From Streptomyces sp. NBC_00576 (GTDB lineage: Bacteria; Actinomycetota; Actinomycetes; Streptomycetales; Streptomycetaceae), in assembly GCF_036345175.1 (NCBI RefSeq), contig NZ_CP107780.1:4278001-4342000 (forward strand): 64,000 bases of DNA. The letters run 5' to 3'. The translations under genes were made by a program, and so were the position numbers. Shown piece after piece: positions 47,553-56,194 of this stretch. Numbering within the stretch: the first letter of the stretch is position 1; each line of letters opens with the position of its first letter. Below the pieces are notes generated by a model that saw only the letters and a program-made list of their open reading frames with translations, did not search any database and was not told where the DNA came from.

Positions 47553-48638
47553 GTGGGGCGCAAGATGAACGTCTTGGAGGACGACGGGCGCCCCCTGACG
47601 GCCTTCAGCATCAGCCTCCGCAAGCTCCGTGAGCAGGCAGACAACCCCACCCTCACCCAGCTCGCCGACAAGTCCGGATACAGCCAGCCTCGTTTATCGG
47701 AGTTGTTCAACGCCAAAAAGGTGCCGGCCGAGGACCTCCTCCGAGACGTCGTCACCGCTCTTGGGGGCGACGCGGATCAATGGAGTGAGCGACTGCAGAG
47801 GCTGCGAGCGGCAGAACAGGACTTCCACAGGGCGACAGCGCGGGACGGCGATTCACCGCAAGCCCAAATTGCTCGCCTGGAGCTGGAGAACAAAAAGCTG
47901 CGCGAACTCACCGAGCAACCCGGTGTGGTCTTCGCGCAGGCGCTCACCGCGCAGGACAGCGCGAGCCGCCGGATACAGGCTGCAGCCCGCCTGGAACGCC
48001 GCGCATTGAACCTGCTGAAGACGGCCCAGGAGGAGTATCACCTCCTCTACGAACGGGCTCCCGAAGCGGAGGAGCGAGCCGCCGCGATCATCGCGGACGG
48101 GGCGGCCACTGCCGCCCGGCTTGAACTGCGAGGCCGGAGCCGTCACGACGAGATAGTCACCGAGGCACACAGTCGTGCCGACGCGATCATCGCGAAGGCG
48201 GAAGACACGGCTCGCGAAATGGTACAGAACGCCGAAAAACACTCCAAAGACCACAGGGCCAACACCTACGCGTCAGTGAACAAGACACTCAAGGACATAG
48301 ACCAACTCCGGGTCGAGGCCGAACAAGCCGTGCGGCAGGCGACGTCCCAGCGCGCCAGCCTGGAGATGCGCGCCAAGATAGAGATCGAGCGACTCGTACG
48401 CGAAGCCCAACAGCACCTGGAGAAGGCAGGCGCCGGCGAACAGGTGCGCGCACTTGATCTCCTCCTCCTGGACTTCAACATCACAGGAAGTCACGCCGCC
48501 ACTCGAGGCCGCCACGCCCGCCAACCCAAGCCCGGACGCGCGGCCTTGCCGAACGGCAGCAAGCCCCAACTCGATCTGATCGCGCAACCGCCACGCCCCG
48601 GTTGGACGGGATGGACCCTTCCGCAACAGCGACAGTGA
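47553..48638 (+). CDS. XRE-type HTH protein with long coiled coil; TTA codon
   Basis: 361 aa. The N-terminal helix-turn-helix (FSISLRKLREQADNPTLTQL to YSQPRLSELFN) is followed by a charged Ala/Glu/Arg-rich coiled coil (about 95-310, DivIVA-like in composition) and a Pro/Gly/Arg-rich tail. The Leu in PRLSELFN is encoded by TTA at 47694-47696, a codon rare in Streptomyces and read by the bldA tRNA, so translation may be tied to development. Start uncertain: GTG 47553 has GAGGGG nearby, and ATG 47514 is in frame. A polarity or DNA-tethering role is possible but not shown. Confidence 0.72.
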   Translation: MGRKMNVLEDDGRPLTAFSISLRKLREQADNPTLTQLADKSGYSQPRLSELFNAKKVPAEDLLRDVVTALGGDADQWSERLQRLRAAEQDFHRATARDGDSPQAQIARLELENKKLRELTEQPGVVFAQALTAQDSASRRIQAAARLERRALNLLKTAQEEYHLLYERAPEAEERAAAIIADGAATAARLELRGRSRHDEIVTEAHSRADAIIAKAEDTAREMVQNAEKHSKDHRANTYASVNKTLKDIDQLRVEAEQAVRQATSQRASLEMRAKIEIERLVREAQQHLEKAGAGEQVRALDLLLLDFNITGSHAATRGRHARQPKPGRAALPNGSKPQLDLIAQPPRPGWTGWTLPQQRQ

Positions 48639-48795
48639 CAGACGCCGTTCTACGGCGTACACCGCGACTCATGAGGACCAGTAATCGGTCAGTCGGCGGT
48701 CAGCGGAGACGACTCGCCCTGGGCCAAGGTCCCTGTACGGGCCGGATAGCCCGGGGACTACGACGACCTCGGCCGCTTGCGCTCACCATGTCCCG

Positions 48796-49704
48796 TCAGG
48801 CCGCCCGGGTGCGCAGGCGGCGCAGCATGCGGGCGTCCTCGAAGCCGACCGAGTGGGCGGCGGCGTCGACCGTGGCGCCGTGGCTGATGAGGTGCTCGGC
48901 GCGTTCCAGGCGCAGGGTCTGCTGGTAGCGCAGCGGAGTGAGGCCGGTGGCGCGACTGAAGAGCCGGGTGAGGGTGCGTTCGCTGACGCCGACGGCAGAG
49001 GCCAGGCCGGGCAGTGGCAGCGGTTGGTCGAAGCGGGTGTCGATGAGGTCCTGGACGCGGTGCACGGTGTCGTCGAGGTGGGACCGGTGCCGGAACATCG
49101 CGCTGGTCTGCGGCTCATGGCCGTTGCGACGGGTGTATACGACCATGTCCCGGGCGACCTGGGCGGCGACGGCAGACCCGTGCCGGCCAGCGACGAGGTG
49201 GAGGGCAAGGTCGATGCCGCTGGCGATACCGGCGGAGGTGATCACCCGGTCGTCGGCAGTGAACAGGACGTCGCGGACGACGATCGCGCCGGGGTGGCGC
49301 AGAGCCAACTCGTCCTGCGCGTCGTGGTGGGTGGTGCAGCGACGGCCCTTGAGCAGGCCGGCCCGCCCGAGTGCTTCTGCGCCGGCGCAGACGCTGGCCA
49401 CCGTTCCGCCCCTGGCGTGGTGGTCCCGCAGGATCTGCAGGGAGGCGTCGGCGATGGCGGGTGAGTCGGCCAGGGTGACGGCCCGCCAGCCGGGGACCAC
49501 GACCAGGTCTTCGGGCCCGAGTTCGGGCCAGTCGACCTCTGCCACCAGGGGCAGCCCCTGGGCTGTGGGGACCTGCGGCTGCTCGGCGACGTAGGTGAGG
49601 GCGTACGGGTGCCCGAAGTTGGCTGCCGTGGAGAAGACCTGCGCGGGGCCGGCCAGGTCCAGCAGATGGACTCCGGGCACCAGGAAGAAGACGATGTGGC
49701 TCAC
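48796..49704 (-). CDS. GlxA-family AraC-type regulator
   Basis: 302 aa. An N-terminal DJ-1/PfpI domain (HIVFFLVPGVHLLDLAGPAQ, nucleophile-elbow Cys in SVCAGAEALG) precedes an AraC helix-turn-helix (VGVSERTLTRLFSRATGLTP, ending SVGFEDARMLRRL). Members regulate catabolism in response to amine-containing metabolites. The GTG at 49704 is 10 bp after the isochorismatase-like gene stop and has no strong site of its own, so coupling is likely. The C-terminus is slightly shorter than usual. Confidence 0.86.
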   Translation of the reverse strand: MSHIVFFLVPGVHLLDLAGPAQVFSTAANFGHPYALTYVAEQPQVPTAQGLPLVAEVDWPELGPEDLVVVPGWRAVTLADSPAIADASLQILRDHHARGGTVASVCAGAEALGRAGLLKGRRCTTHHDAQDELALRHPGAIVVRDVLFTADDRVITSAGIASGIDLALHLVAGRHGSAVAAQVARDMVVYTRRNGHEPQTSAMFRHRSHLDDTVHRVQDLIDTRFDQPLPLPGLASAVGVSERTLTRLFSRATGLTPLRYQQTLRLERAEHLISHGATVDAAAHSVGFEDARMLRRLRTRAA

Positions 49705-49714
49705 GATTCGGTCA

Positions 49715-50317
49715 TCATGCCGGAAGATCGGCCGCGGCCTCCACCTCGTCGACCGTCGCGATGGTGGCGAAGCGTCCGGCGAGGGCGTACTCGGTGCGCC
49801 GGATGATCTCGTCAGCGGGCAGGGTGCGGGGATCGGCGAGCAGTTCGGCGACGCTCTGACCGGCGGGGGCACCGCGGTGCGGGATGGGGTTGGTGGCGGT
49901 CGCGTCGACGACAAAGGTGACCTGGTAACCGAGGTCGCTCGCCACGCGGGCGGTGGTCTCCACGCACTGCTCGGTGCGGATGCCGCATACGGCGAGTTTG
50001 CGGACCCCGTGCTCGGTGAGGAGTTGTTGCAGGTTGGTGGTGGTGAAGGCGTTGTGCGAGGTCTTGTGGATCAGCGGCTCGCCGTCCACCGGCTGCTCCA
50101 GCTCCTCCAGGAGCCGGACGTGACCGAGGGCCGGGTCGAAGGCACCACCACTGCCGGGCTCGGAGTGCAGTACCCACACCACCAGGTCCCCGGCGCGGCG
50201 GGCGAGCCGGACCAGTCGGTTCGCCTTGTCTGCGATCTTCGGGTCGGAGATCGTCTCCCACAGCGGACCGGCGCGGAAGGATTCCTGGACATCGATGACG
50301 ATCAGTGCTCGGGTCAT
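49715..50317 (-). CDS. Isochorismatase-like cysteine hydrolase
   Basis: 200 aa. The catalytic triad is in place: Asp9 in LIVIDVQESF, Lys85 in LIHKTSHNAF and Cys118 in CGIRTEQCVETTAR. The family hydrolyses isochorismate, nicotinamide or similar amides. ATG 50317 is chosen. It lies directly upstream of the GlxA regulator in the same direction; GlxA proteins frequently control such a hydrolase. Substrate not determinable. Confidence 0.9.
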   Translation of the reverse strand: MTRALIVIDVQESFRAGPLWETISDPKIADKANRLVRLARRAGDLVVWVLHSEPGSGGAFDPALGHVRLLEELEQPVDGEPLIHKTSHNAFTTTNLQQLLTEHGVRKLAVCGIRTEQCVETTARVASDLGYQVTFVVDATATNPIPHRGAPAGQSVAELLADPRTLPADEIIRRTEYALAGRFATIATVDEVEAAADLPA

Positions 50318-50416
50318 GCCCCAAGCCTCAGCCATACGGAGGGTGCGGTGACAGGCCTCATCGGGTCCCGAAGCGGACCGATCCGGTCAGCTGACACCTG
50401 AGGGTTGCGGACGCGG

Positions 50417-50959
50417 CTACTCCGGCAGTTCGAGCATGGGTTTGCCGCAGGACTGGCATTCGGCGTAGACATCGAGGTCGTTGAGTATCTCGGCGTATTC
50501 GGGGTGCCCTTTGAGCGCCGCCATGGCGGCGAGCAGGTAACGGGTCATGATCTGGTCGTGCTCCGCCGTGGCCAGCGTTTCCGCGAGGAGGGTCAGGGCC
50601 TCGGGGAGGGCGTTTCGGTAGGCGTCCGCGATGTCGTCGGGCAGATCGTCCGGGACCTCTCCGAGTCCGCCGGAACAGATGGCGACGAGACCGATGACGT
50701 AGAGATAGTCATCGCGCTGGGCGGCGGGAAGCCCGCGCGCGATGGTGACCAGATGAGGCACCGAGGCGTATGCGGCCGGCCAGGCGGTGCCCTCGGAGCA
50801 CAGGTAGGGCCACAGGTCGTTGAACCGCCCACCGGAGGTGGGGTGGGCTGCCAGGTACCGCAACTCGTCCGGGACGAAAGGGGCGTCCTGCGCACCCTGC
50901 CCGTCGGGCCAACCTCGGTGGTCGAGGGCACGCCAGCGCGGATCGTCCAGGGAGATCAT
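50417..50959 (-). CDS. Unrecognised protein with CQSCG tail
   Basis: 180 aa, soluble, alpha-helical. A HEAT-like central part (VPHLVTIARGLPAAQRDDYLYVIG) is seen and the C-terminus ends CQSCGKPMLELPE, a possible zinc knuckle half. Family not recognised. ATG 50959 is used; the frame is open to 50992. It follows the last DUF397 gene by 37 bp on the same strand, so it may be the distal gene of the HTH-DUF397 cassette. Confidence 0.6.
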   Translation of the reverse strand: MISLDDPRWRALDHRGWPDGQGAQDAPFVPDELRYLAAHPTSGGRFNDLWPYLCSEGTAWPAAYASVPHLVTIARGLPAAQRDDYLYVIGLVAICSGGLGEVPDDLPDDIADAYRNALPEALTLLAETLATAEHDQIMTRYLLAAMAALKGHPEYAEILNDLDVYAECQSCGKPMLELPE

Positions 50960-50996
50960 GCGCGGAAATGTAGGTGTGGACGAGAGGCCCACGAGT

Positions 50997-51206
50997 TCAA
51001 GGTGCGGAACGAGCTTCGCGGGTGGGCGACTTGAGGGACTCGACGAAGGGGGCGAAGGTGCCGGCGGGAAAGGTGAGGGTGCCGCGGGCAGGGTCCTTGG
51101 AGTCTCGTACGGCTACTTGCGCGCGATGGTCTGCTATTTCGACGCAGGCGTTGCCGTCGCCGGAGCCCGAGTAGGACGACCTCGACCAAGAACCGGGGGT
51201 GGTCAC
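50997..51206 (-). CDS. DUF397 protein, third of three
   Basis: 69 aa DUF397 (WSRSSYSGSGDGNACVEIA, VAVRDSKDPA, LTFPAGTFAPFVESLK). The GTG at 51206 overlaps the upstream DUF397 stop as GTGA. The three copies keep the same pattern but differ at many positions, so the duplication is old or under diversifying change. Confidence 0.85.
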   Translation of the reverse strand: MTTPGSWSRSSYSGSGDGNACVEIADHRAQVAVRDSKDPARGTLTFPAGTFAPFVESLKSPTREARSAP

Positions 51207-51403
51207 TGGGGGTGCCCCGTGGGCGACTTGAGCGCCTCGACGAAGCCGGTGAAGGCTCCAGTCGGGAACGTGAGGGACGCTCGGGACGGGGTCTTGGAGT
51301 CGCGGACGGCTATGCGAGCGCGGCGATGCGCAATTTCGATGCAGGCGTCGCCCTGGCCGCCGCCGGAGTAGGACGACTTCCGCCAGGTGGTGGGGGCGGT
51401 CAC
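51203..51403 (-). CDS. DUF397 protein, second of three
   Basis: 66 aa DUF397 (TWRKSSYSGGGQGDACIEIA, IAVRDSKTPS, LTFPTGAFTGFVEALK). Its GTG at 51403 overlaps the first copy's stop, and its own stop overlaps the third copy, both as GTGA. Its translation therefore probably depends on ribosomes passing from the preceding gene. Confidence 0.85.
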   Translation of the reverse strand: MTAPTTWRKSSYSGGGQGDACIEIAHRRARIAVRDSKTPSRASLTFPTGAFTGFVEALKSPTGHPQ

Positions 51404-51612
51404 CGGAGGTGTGCCGCAGGTGACTTGAGGGCCTCGACGAAGGGTGCGAAAGCTCCGGTGGGGAAGGTGAGGGACGCTCGGTCCGGGATCTTGGAGTCGC
51501 GGACGGCTATGCGAGCGCGCGAGTTGGCGATCTCCACGCAGCCGTTGCCATCGCCGCCGCCGGAGTAGGACGACTTCCGCCAGTTGCCGAGGGTGTCCAT
51601 GGAATGCCTCAC
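51400..51612 (-). CDS. DUF397 protein, first of three
   Basis: 70 aa DUF397 (NWRKSSYSGGGDGNGCVEIA, IAVRDSKIPD, LTFPTGAFAPFVEALK). GTG 51612 overlaps the stop of the HTH gene as GTGA; ATG 51600 is an alternative. DUF397 proteins partner with HTH-DUF5753 regulators, often as toxin-antidote-like or developmental switches. Confidence 0.85.
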   Translation of the reverse strand: MRHSMDTLGNWRKSSYSGGGDGNGCVEIANSRARIAVRDSKIPDRASLTFPTGAFAPFVEALKSPAAHLR

Positions 51613-52460
51613 AGCTCCGTCGCCAGCCTATGGATGAGGTCACGCGACCGGTCTGGGCCGAGTGCCACCCCCTCCACTCTACGGAAGTGTGTTCGGAAGA
51701 CGCTGAGTTGAGCCTCGGAATCAATGAGGACCGCGCCGTGAGGGGCATCGCGCACCACAGTGTCCAGTTTCGGAACAGCACCACCCACGTACAGCATGGC
51801 GCTTCCGGTGTCGGCGAAGCTGTCCAGGTCGAAGGGGATGACGCGCACGGTGATGTGTTCGGCGTCGGAGAGTTCCAGAATGCGGGCAAGCTGGACCCGC
51901 ATGGCAGCACGGCCGCCGACTTTGATACGCAGCGCTGCCTCGTGGATCAGCGCTGTGTACCGGACTGGATGAGCGCCCTCGAAGAGGGCGCGCCGCTGCA
52001 TGCGATGCCGGACGCGCAACTCCAGCTCACTCTCGAGGAGTTCGGGAACGCGGCTCGAAAAGAGCGCACGTGCGCAGTCCTCCGTCTGGAGCAGCCCAGG
52101 GACGTGCAGAAGGTCCACGTCCCACCGGTAGTTGGCGTGGTACTCCAACTCGGACAGGTCGAGGAAGGACGTAGGCAGCAGGCCCCGATACTCCTCCCAC
52201 CAGCCGTGCGTCCGGTCGGTCGCCATCACCACCAAGGCTTCGATCAGCGCCTCGTCAGTACACGAGTACTGCGCCGCGAGCCGTCGTACGCGATCCTCGC
52301 TCACACCTGCTGTGCCGAACTCGATCTGGCTGATCTGGGCCGAGTCGGTGCCAAGTAGCGCGGCGGCTTCGAGCCCCTTGAGTCCTGCGGCCTCGCGCAG
52401 TTTTCGCAGCTCGGAACCCAGACGCTCCTGGCGCGCCGTGGGTTGCTTTCTGCGTGCCAT
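51609..52460 (-). CDS. HTH-DUF5753 regulator heading the DUF397 cassette
   Basis: 283 aa. An XRE helix-turn-helix (LRKLREAAGLKGLEAAALLG, DSAQISQIEFG) is followed by DUF5753 (about 95-280, WWEEYRGLLPTSF, LHVPGLLQTEDCARAL, FIPFDLD-like strand). The WhiJ/AbaA-type proteins of this class control sporulation or antibiotic production in Streptomyces. ATG 52460 has AGGAG 6 nt upstream. It heads a chain of four GTGA-overlapping genes and diverges from an RsbW-like ATPase gene. Confidence 0.92.
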   Translation of the reverse strand: MARRKQPTARQERLGSELRKLREAAGLKGLEAAALLGTDSAQISQIEFGTAGVSEDRVRRLAAQYSCTDEALIEALVVMATDRTHGWWEEYRGLLPTSFLDLSELEYHANYRWDVDLLHVPGLLQTEDCARALFSSRVPELLESELELRVRHRMQRRALFEGAHPVRYTALIHEAALRIKVGGRAAMRVQLARILELSDAEHITVRVIPFDLDSFADTGSAMLYVGGAVPKLDTVVRDAPHGAVLIDSEAQLSVFRTHFRRVEGVALGPDRSRDLIHRLATEL

Positions 52461-52686
52461 GCATTTCTCCTTGCGCCCAACGGCCTTGGTGCCGGGACCT
52501 CATTCGAGGGCAGATTATGACAACGACTTGCGTGGTCCCAAATTATGGCCCTACCGTCAGTGACGCGACGCACACCCTGCGGAACGCCGGGACCCCCGGA
52601 AGCGCACCACGCCGTCCTGCCACGACGGCTGCGGCATGCCACCGCCCGCCGACCGCAACCCCCCACCACCAACCGGGAGTTGACGC

Positions 52687-53151
52687 ATGCCCGAAACCAA
52701 GAAGGAAACCCAGCCCCAGCCCGAGCCCCAGTGCGAATCGGACTCCTGGGAGTACTCCCTCTACATCCCCAACGACCTCCGCGCCGTCACCGTCAGCCGC
52801 CGCACCCTCCGCCTGATCCTCACCCTGCACGGACTGATCGGCCTCGTCGACACCGCCGAGCTCCTCGCCACCGAGTTGGTGTCCAACGCCGTACGGCACA
52901 CCAAGGGCCCCGCCGCCCTACGCGTCCGCTGGTCGGCCGACGTACTGCGCATCGGAGCCTGGGACGCCGATCCCCAACCACCCGAGCCACCGCAGGAGTT
53001 GGGTCAGCTCATCGAATCGGAGGACGGGCGCGGGCTCGGAATGGTGCGGGCCTGTTCCGACCTCTGGGGGTGGCAGCCCCTGTCACGGTTCGGGAACCGA
53101 GGCAAGTTCGTATGGTGCGAACTCTCCACCGGGGTCAGCGCCTGCGCCTAG
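52687..53151 (+). CDS. RsbW-like ATP-binding (HATPase) protein
   Basis: 154 aa single HATPase domain: ELLATELVSNAVRHT (58-72) and EDGRGLGMV (112-120). It is related to RsbW/SpoIIAB anti-sigma kinases, but lacks recognisable family extensions. In Streptomyces many such proteins sit beside HTH-DUF397 genes. ATG 52687 is chosen. It is convergent with rpf, 27 bp apart, and diverges from the HTH-DUF5753 gene across 226 bp. Confidence 0.88.
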   Translation: MPETKKETQPQPEPQCESDSWEYSLYIPNDLRAVTVSRRTLRLILTLHGLIGLVDTAELLATELVSNAVRHTKGPAALRVRWSADVLRIGAWDADPQPPEPPQELGQLIESEDGRGLGMVRACSDLWGWQPLSRFGNRGKFVWCELSTGVSACA

Positions 53152-53178
53152 CGGAAGCCGAAGCCGACGAAGAGCGGC

Positions 53179-54570
53179 TCACCCATGCAACCGCCCCCCA
53201 CAATGCGGCCAAGGCCCCGCCCCCCGCTTCACATACAGCCTCTTCGCGCGGAACGTCTGCTCCGTGGCTGTCGCGTCCTGGGGGCGCCCGGAGCCGCCCA
53301 GGCTCTGCCAGGTCCGCGTGTCGAACTGGTACAGGCCGCCGTACGTACCGGACGAGTCCACCGCGTTCGGGCGCCCCCCGGACTCGCAGGCCGCCAGCGA
53401 ACCCCAGTCCAGATGGTCCGCCCCCTGAACCGAGGTCGGCCTGGGTTTCGAGCCGACCCTCACCAGCTGGGCCCGGGGCTCGCGCACCACCTCCGTACGC
53501 ACCCGGCGTGGCTTCTGCTTCACGCCGTTGACCGCGCGGATGGCGAAGGTGACCCGGCGCAGGCCCGGGCGGCCCGCCTGGTCGACGACCTCCGTGCCCT
53601 TGAACAGGGACGCGTCCTGGGTGCGCCGGACGTCGAAGGGGATCGCCTCCTCGTGCACCTCCTTCGAGCCCGTCACCCGCAGCACCGTCACCGTCTGACC
53701 GTCGCGCGGGAAGCTCGCGGCTGCCACCGAGATCATGTCCTCGCCGCGCAGCGTGATCCCGGCCTCCGTCACCGCCTCGCCGACCGTCGCCGCGTTCGTG
53801 CGGATCGTGCGGGCCCGCCCGTCCGCCATGATCGTCACCGTGCGCTCGGTGCGGACGTCGATGGTGAGCCCTTGCCTGTCGATCTTCTGGGAGCGCGCGA
53901 GCGACAGGTACGCGCCCTCCGCTCGCACCCCGAGCTGCCTGAGTGCTTCCTCCACCGTGTGTGCCGTCGTCCACAGCTCACGCCGTTCACCGTCCAGAGT
54001 GATCCGCAGGGGTCGCCCGTAGTGGACGCGGACCTCGTCGCCGCTGGCCAGTGCGGTGCCCGGCGCGGGGGCGACGACGTCGTGGGCGCCCACCGCGACC
54101 CCCTCGTCGGCCAGCAGTTCGGTCACGTCGTCGGCGAAGGTGTGCAGGGTGCGCGGCTTGCCGTCGACGCTCAGCTCGATCGCCTTGTCCTCGGCGACGA
54201 AGGCCGTCGTACCGCCCGCGAGGAACGCCACGACGAGGGCTTGGGGCAGCAACCGCCGGATGGCGTCCGGCCGTTCGGATCCCTTGCGGCGCCTGGCCGC
54301 CCGCCGCTCGTGGGCCCGTCCGCCCGCCGCCTGCTGCAGAGGCAGAGGGAGAGGCAGAGTGAGAGGGAGAGGGAGCGTAGGCGGCAGCTGCGATGCCTGG
54401 GGCTCGTAGGCGGGGCGGTACGTGTCCTCGTACGGCACCCCGTACGCCACCGTCTCGGCGGTGTGCGGGTCGTACCCCCCGTACAACGACTCTTCGAGCA
54501 ACGGCTCTTCGAAGGACTGCGACTGTGGCCCGCTTGCGGGGCTGTACGTCTCGTACGGCGAGCTGCTCAC
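53179..54570 (-). CDS. Resuscitation-promoting factor (RpfB-like)
   Basis: 463 aa. A 100-aa cytoplasmic Tyr/Pro/Leu-rich tail with LPLPLTLPLPLPL comes first, then a membrane anchor (about 107-125), three DUF348 repeats (129-290), a G5 domain (about 296-370) and a C-terminal transglycosylase-like domain (388-463) with catalytic Glu396 in AACESGG and a C-terminal Cys. It should cleave peptidoglycan and promote regrowth of dormant cells. GTG 54570 is used with GGAG upstream. It is normally next to rsmA; here it is separated by 10.6 kb. Confidence 0.94.
   Translation of the reverse strand: MSSSPYETYSPASGPQSQSFEEPLLEESLYGGYDPHTAETVAYGVPYEDTYRPAYEPQASQLPPTLPLPLTLPLPLPLQQAAGGRAHERRAARRRKGSERPDAIRRLLPQALVVAFLAGGTTAFVAEDKAIELSVDGKPRTLHTFADDVTELLADEGVAVGAHDVVAPAPGTALASGDEVRVHYGRPLRITLDGERRELWTTAHTVEEALRQLGVRAEGAYLSLARSQKIDRQGLTIDVRTERTVTIMADGRARTIRTNAATVGEAVTEAGITLRGEDMISVAAASFPRDGQTVTVLRVTGSKEVHEEAIPFDVRRTQDASLFKGTEVVDQAGRPGLRRVTFAIRAVNGVKQKPRRVRTEVVREPRAQLVRVGSKPRPTSVQGADHLDWGSLAACESGGRPNAVDSSGTYGGLYQFDTRTWQSLGGSGRPQDATATEQTFRAKRLYVKRGAGPWPHCGGRLHG
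54337..54387. repeat. In-frame hexanucleotide repeat in rpf
   Basis: GAGAGG/GAGGCA-type repeats encode alternating Leu-Pro near residues 62-78 of the Rpf tail. As in the kinase and hydrolase genes, the unit keeps the reading frame. Confidence 0.8.
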
Positions 54571-54674
54571 GACGACACGCTCCAGGTTCCGGCGACGGGC
54601 ACCAGAACCTAGCGGAGCGGCCGTCACTCTCCAAAGCGACGCGGCTACGGAGCGTCAACGCACGTCCGCGCGGG

Positions 54675-55553
54675 TCAGTAATCGAAGGCGCGTGCGGTGT
54701 TCGTAGCGATGGCCGTCGCCAGTGTGTCCTCGTCGATGCCGCGCACCTCGGCCATCGCCCGCAGGGTGACCGGGATGAGGTAGGGCGCGTTGGGCCGGCC
54801 CCGGTACGGCGCGGGGGTGAGGAAGGGCGCGTCCGTCTCGACGAGGACCAGTTCCAGGGGGGCCACGGCGAGCGCGTCGCGCAGTGGCTGGGCGTTCTTG
54901 AAGGTCATGTTGCCGGCGAAGGACATGAAGTAGCCGTTCGCGGCGCAGACTTCGGCCATCTCCGCGTCCCCGGAGTAGCAGTGGAAGACGGTGCGGTCGG
55001 GGGCGCCCTCTTCCTTCAGGACCCGCAGGACGTCGGCGTGCGCGTCCCGGTCGTGGATGACGAGCGCCTTGCCGTGCCGCTTGGCGATCTCGATGTGCGC
55101 CCGGAAGGACCGCTCCTGGGCCGCCTTTCCCTCGGGCCCGGTACGGAAGTAGTCCAGTCCCGTTTCCCCTACGCCCTTGACCTGCGGGAGCCCGGCCAGC
55201 CGGTCGATCTCCGCGAGCGCCTCGTCGAGGGCCGCGTCTCCGCCGGGCACCCGCGCGCCCTGCCGGGACCAGCCGTCGGGATCGCCGTGGACGATACGGG
55301 GCGCCTCGTTCGGGTGCAGGGCGACGGTCGCGTGGACGCTCTCGTACGTGGCCGCCGTCTCGGCCGCCCACCGGGAGCCCTTGATGTCGCAGCCGACCTG
55401 GACGACCGTCGTCACCCCGACCGACGCGGCCTTGGCGAGGCCTTCCGCGACGGTGCCGGACTGCATGTCGAGGTGGGTGTGGGAATCGGCGACCGCCACC
55501 CGTAGGGGTGCGGGCAGCGGCGGCGCTGAGGACGTTTGGGACTTGGCAGACAT
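54675..55553 (-). CDS. TatD-family DNase/hydrolase
   Basis: 292 aa metal-dependent TIM-barrel hydrolase with the metal site DSHTHLD at residue 24, GETGLDYFR, FHCYSGD and VETDAPFL. TatD proteins degrade DNA and some RNA or act on D-Tyr-tRNA. ATG 55553 is family-like. It is 104 bp upstream of rpf and belongs to the same conserved cluster. Confidence 0.95.
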   Translation of the reverse strand: MSAKSQTSSAPPLPAPLRVAVADSHTHLDMQSGTVAEGLAKAASVGVTTVVQVGCDIKGSRWAAETAATYESVHATVALHPNEAPRIVHGDPDGWSRQGARVPGGDAALDEALAEIDRLAGLPQVKGVGETGLDYFRTGPEGKAAQERSFRAHIEIAKRHGKALVIHDRDAHADVLRVLKEEGAPDRTVFHCYSGDAEMAEVCAANGYFMSFAGNMTFKNAQPLRDALAVAPLELVLVETDAPFLTPAPYRGRPNAPYLIPVTLRAMAEVRGIDEDTLATAIATNTARAFDY

Positions 55554-55618
55554 GCCCCGATCCTACGAAGGGTCCGCAGAAGGGGGCATGCCTGCCTGTC
55601 CCGGGGAGCCAGGGGGAG

Positions 55619-56017
55619 CTAACTCGCCTTGCGGTGGAAGGGGTGCAGGAGATCCGAGAGGTGCCAGTGGTGGTCTTCCTTCGGCGCCCCGGGCTCCGCG
55701 GCGGCGCCCGTGTCCGGGACTGCCGCCTTGGCCGCCGAGCGCTGCCGCTGCATCGAGTTCTGTACCGACGAAACCTGCCCCGCGCGCATGATGCGCACCA
55801 CGTGGTTGTCGCAGTTCTGGCAGGTGGGCCGGGTCAGCGGGGACGGTACGACGCGGCCGTCCGCCACGTACATGACCATCTCGGTGCCCTCGGTGTCGAT
55901 GTGGTGCTCGATCTCGTACGACTGTTCCCAGCCGTGCCCGCAGCGCATGCAGGCGAAGGAATACGACTCGTGAACGACGGCGGTGGCCGTGCTGCGGTGG
56001 CCGGTGATCTCGCTCAT
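55619..56017 (-). CDS. Conserved zinc-ribbon protein
   Basis: 132 aa. Cys-x2-Cys pairs in FACMRCGH and PTCQNCDNH probably bind zinc, with histidine-rich tail (KEDHHWHLSDLLHPFHRK). Known only as a conserved hypothetical of Streptomyces. ATG 56017 follows GAGGAG. It lies between tatD and rsmI on the same strand. Confidence 0.8.
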   Translation of the reverse strand: MSEITGHRSTATAVVHESYSFACMRCGHGWEQSYEIEHHIDTEGTEMVMYVADGRVVPSPLTRPTCQNCDNHVVRIMRAGQVSSVQNSMQRQRSAAKAAVPDTGAAAEPGAPKEDHHWHLSDLLHPFHRKAS

Positions 56018-56194
56018 GCCAGCTCCTCTTGTCCGCTGGACAAAGGACGGAAGCGTCCCTGTGAACCAGTGGACGCCTCTACCGGCGTGAAGGCATCCGA
56101 CCTGTCGACTGTTGAAGGCGTCTTGGCCATTCCTTGTGGGAACAGCCCGGATCCGAGGTCTGGGCTTTGCCTTCCGTCATCCCCCTTTGCCCCC

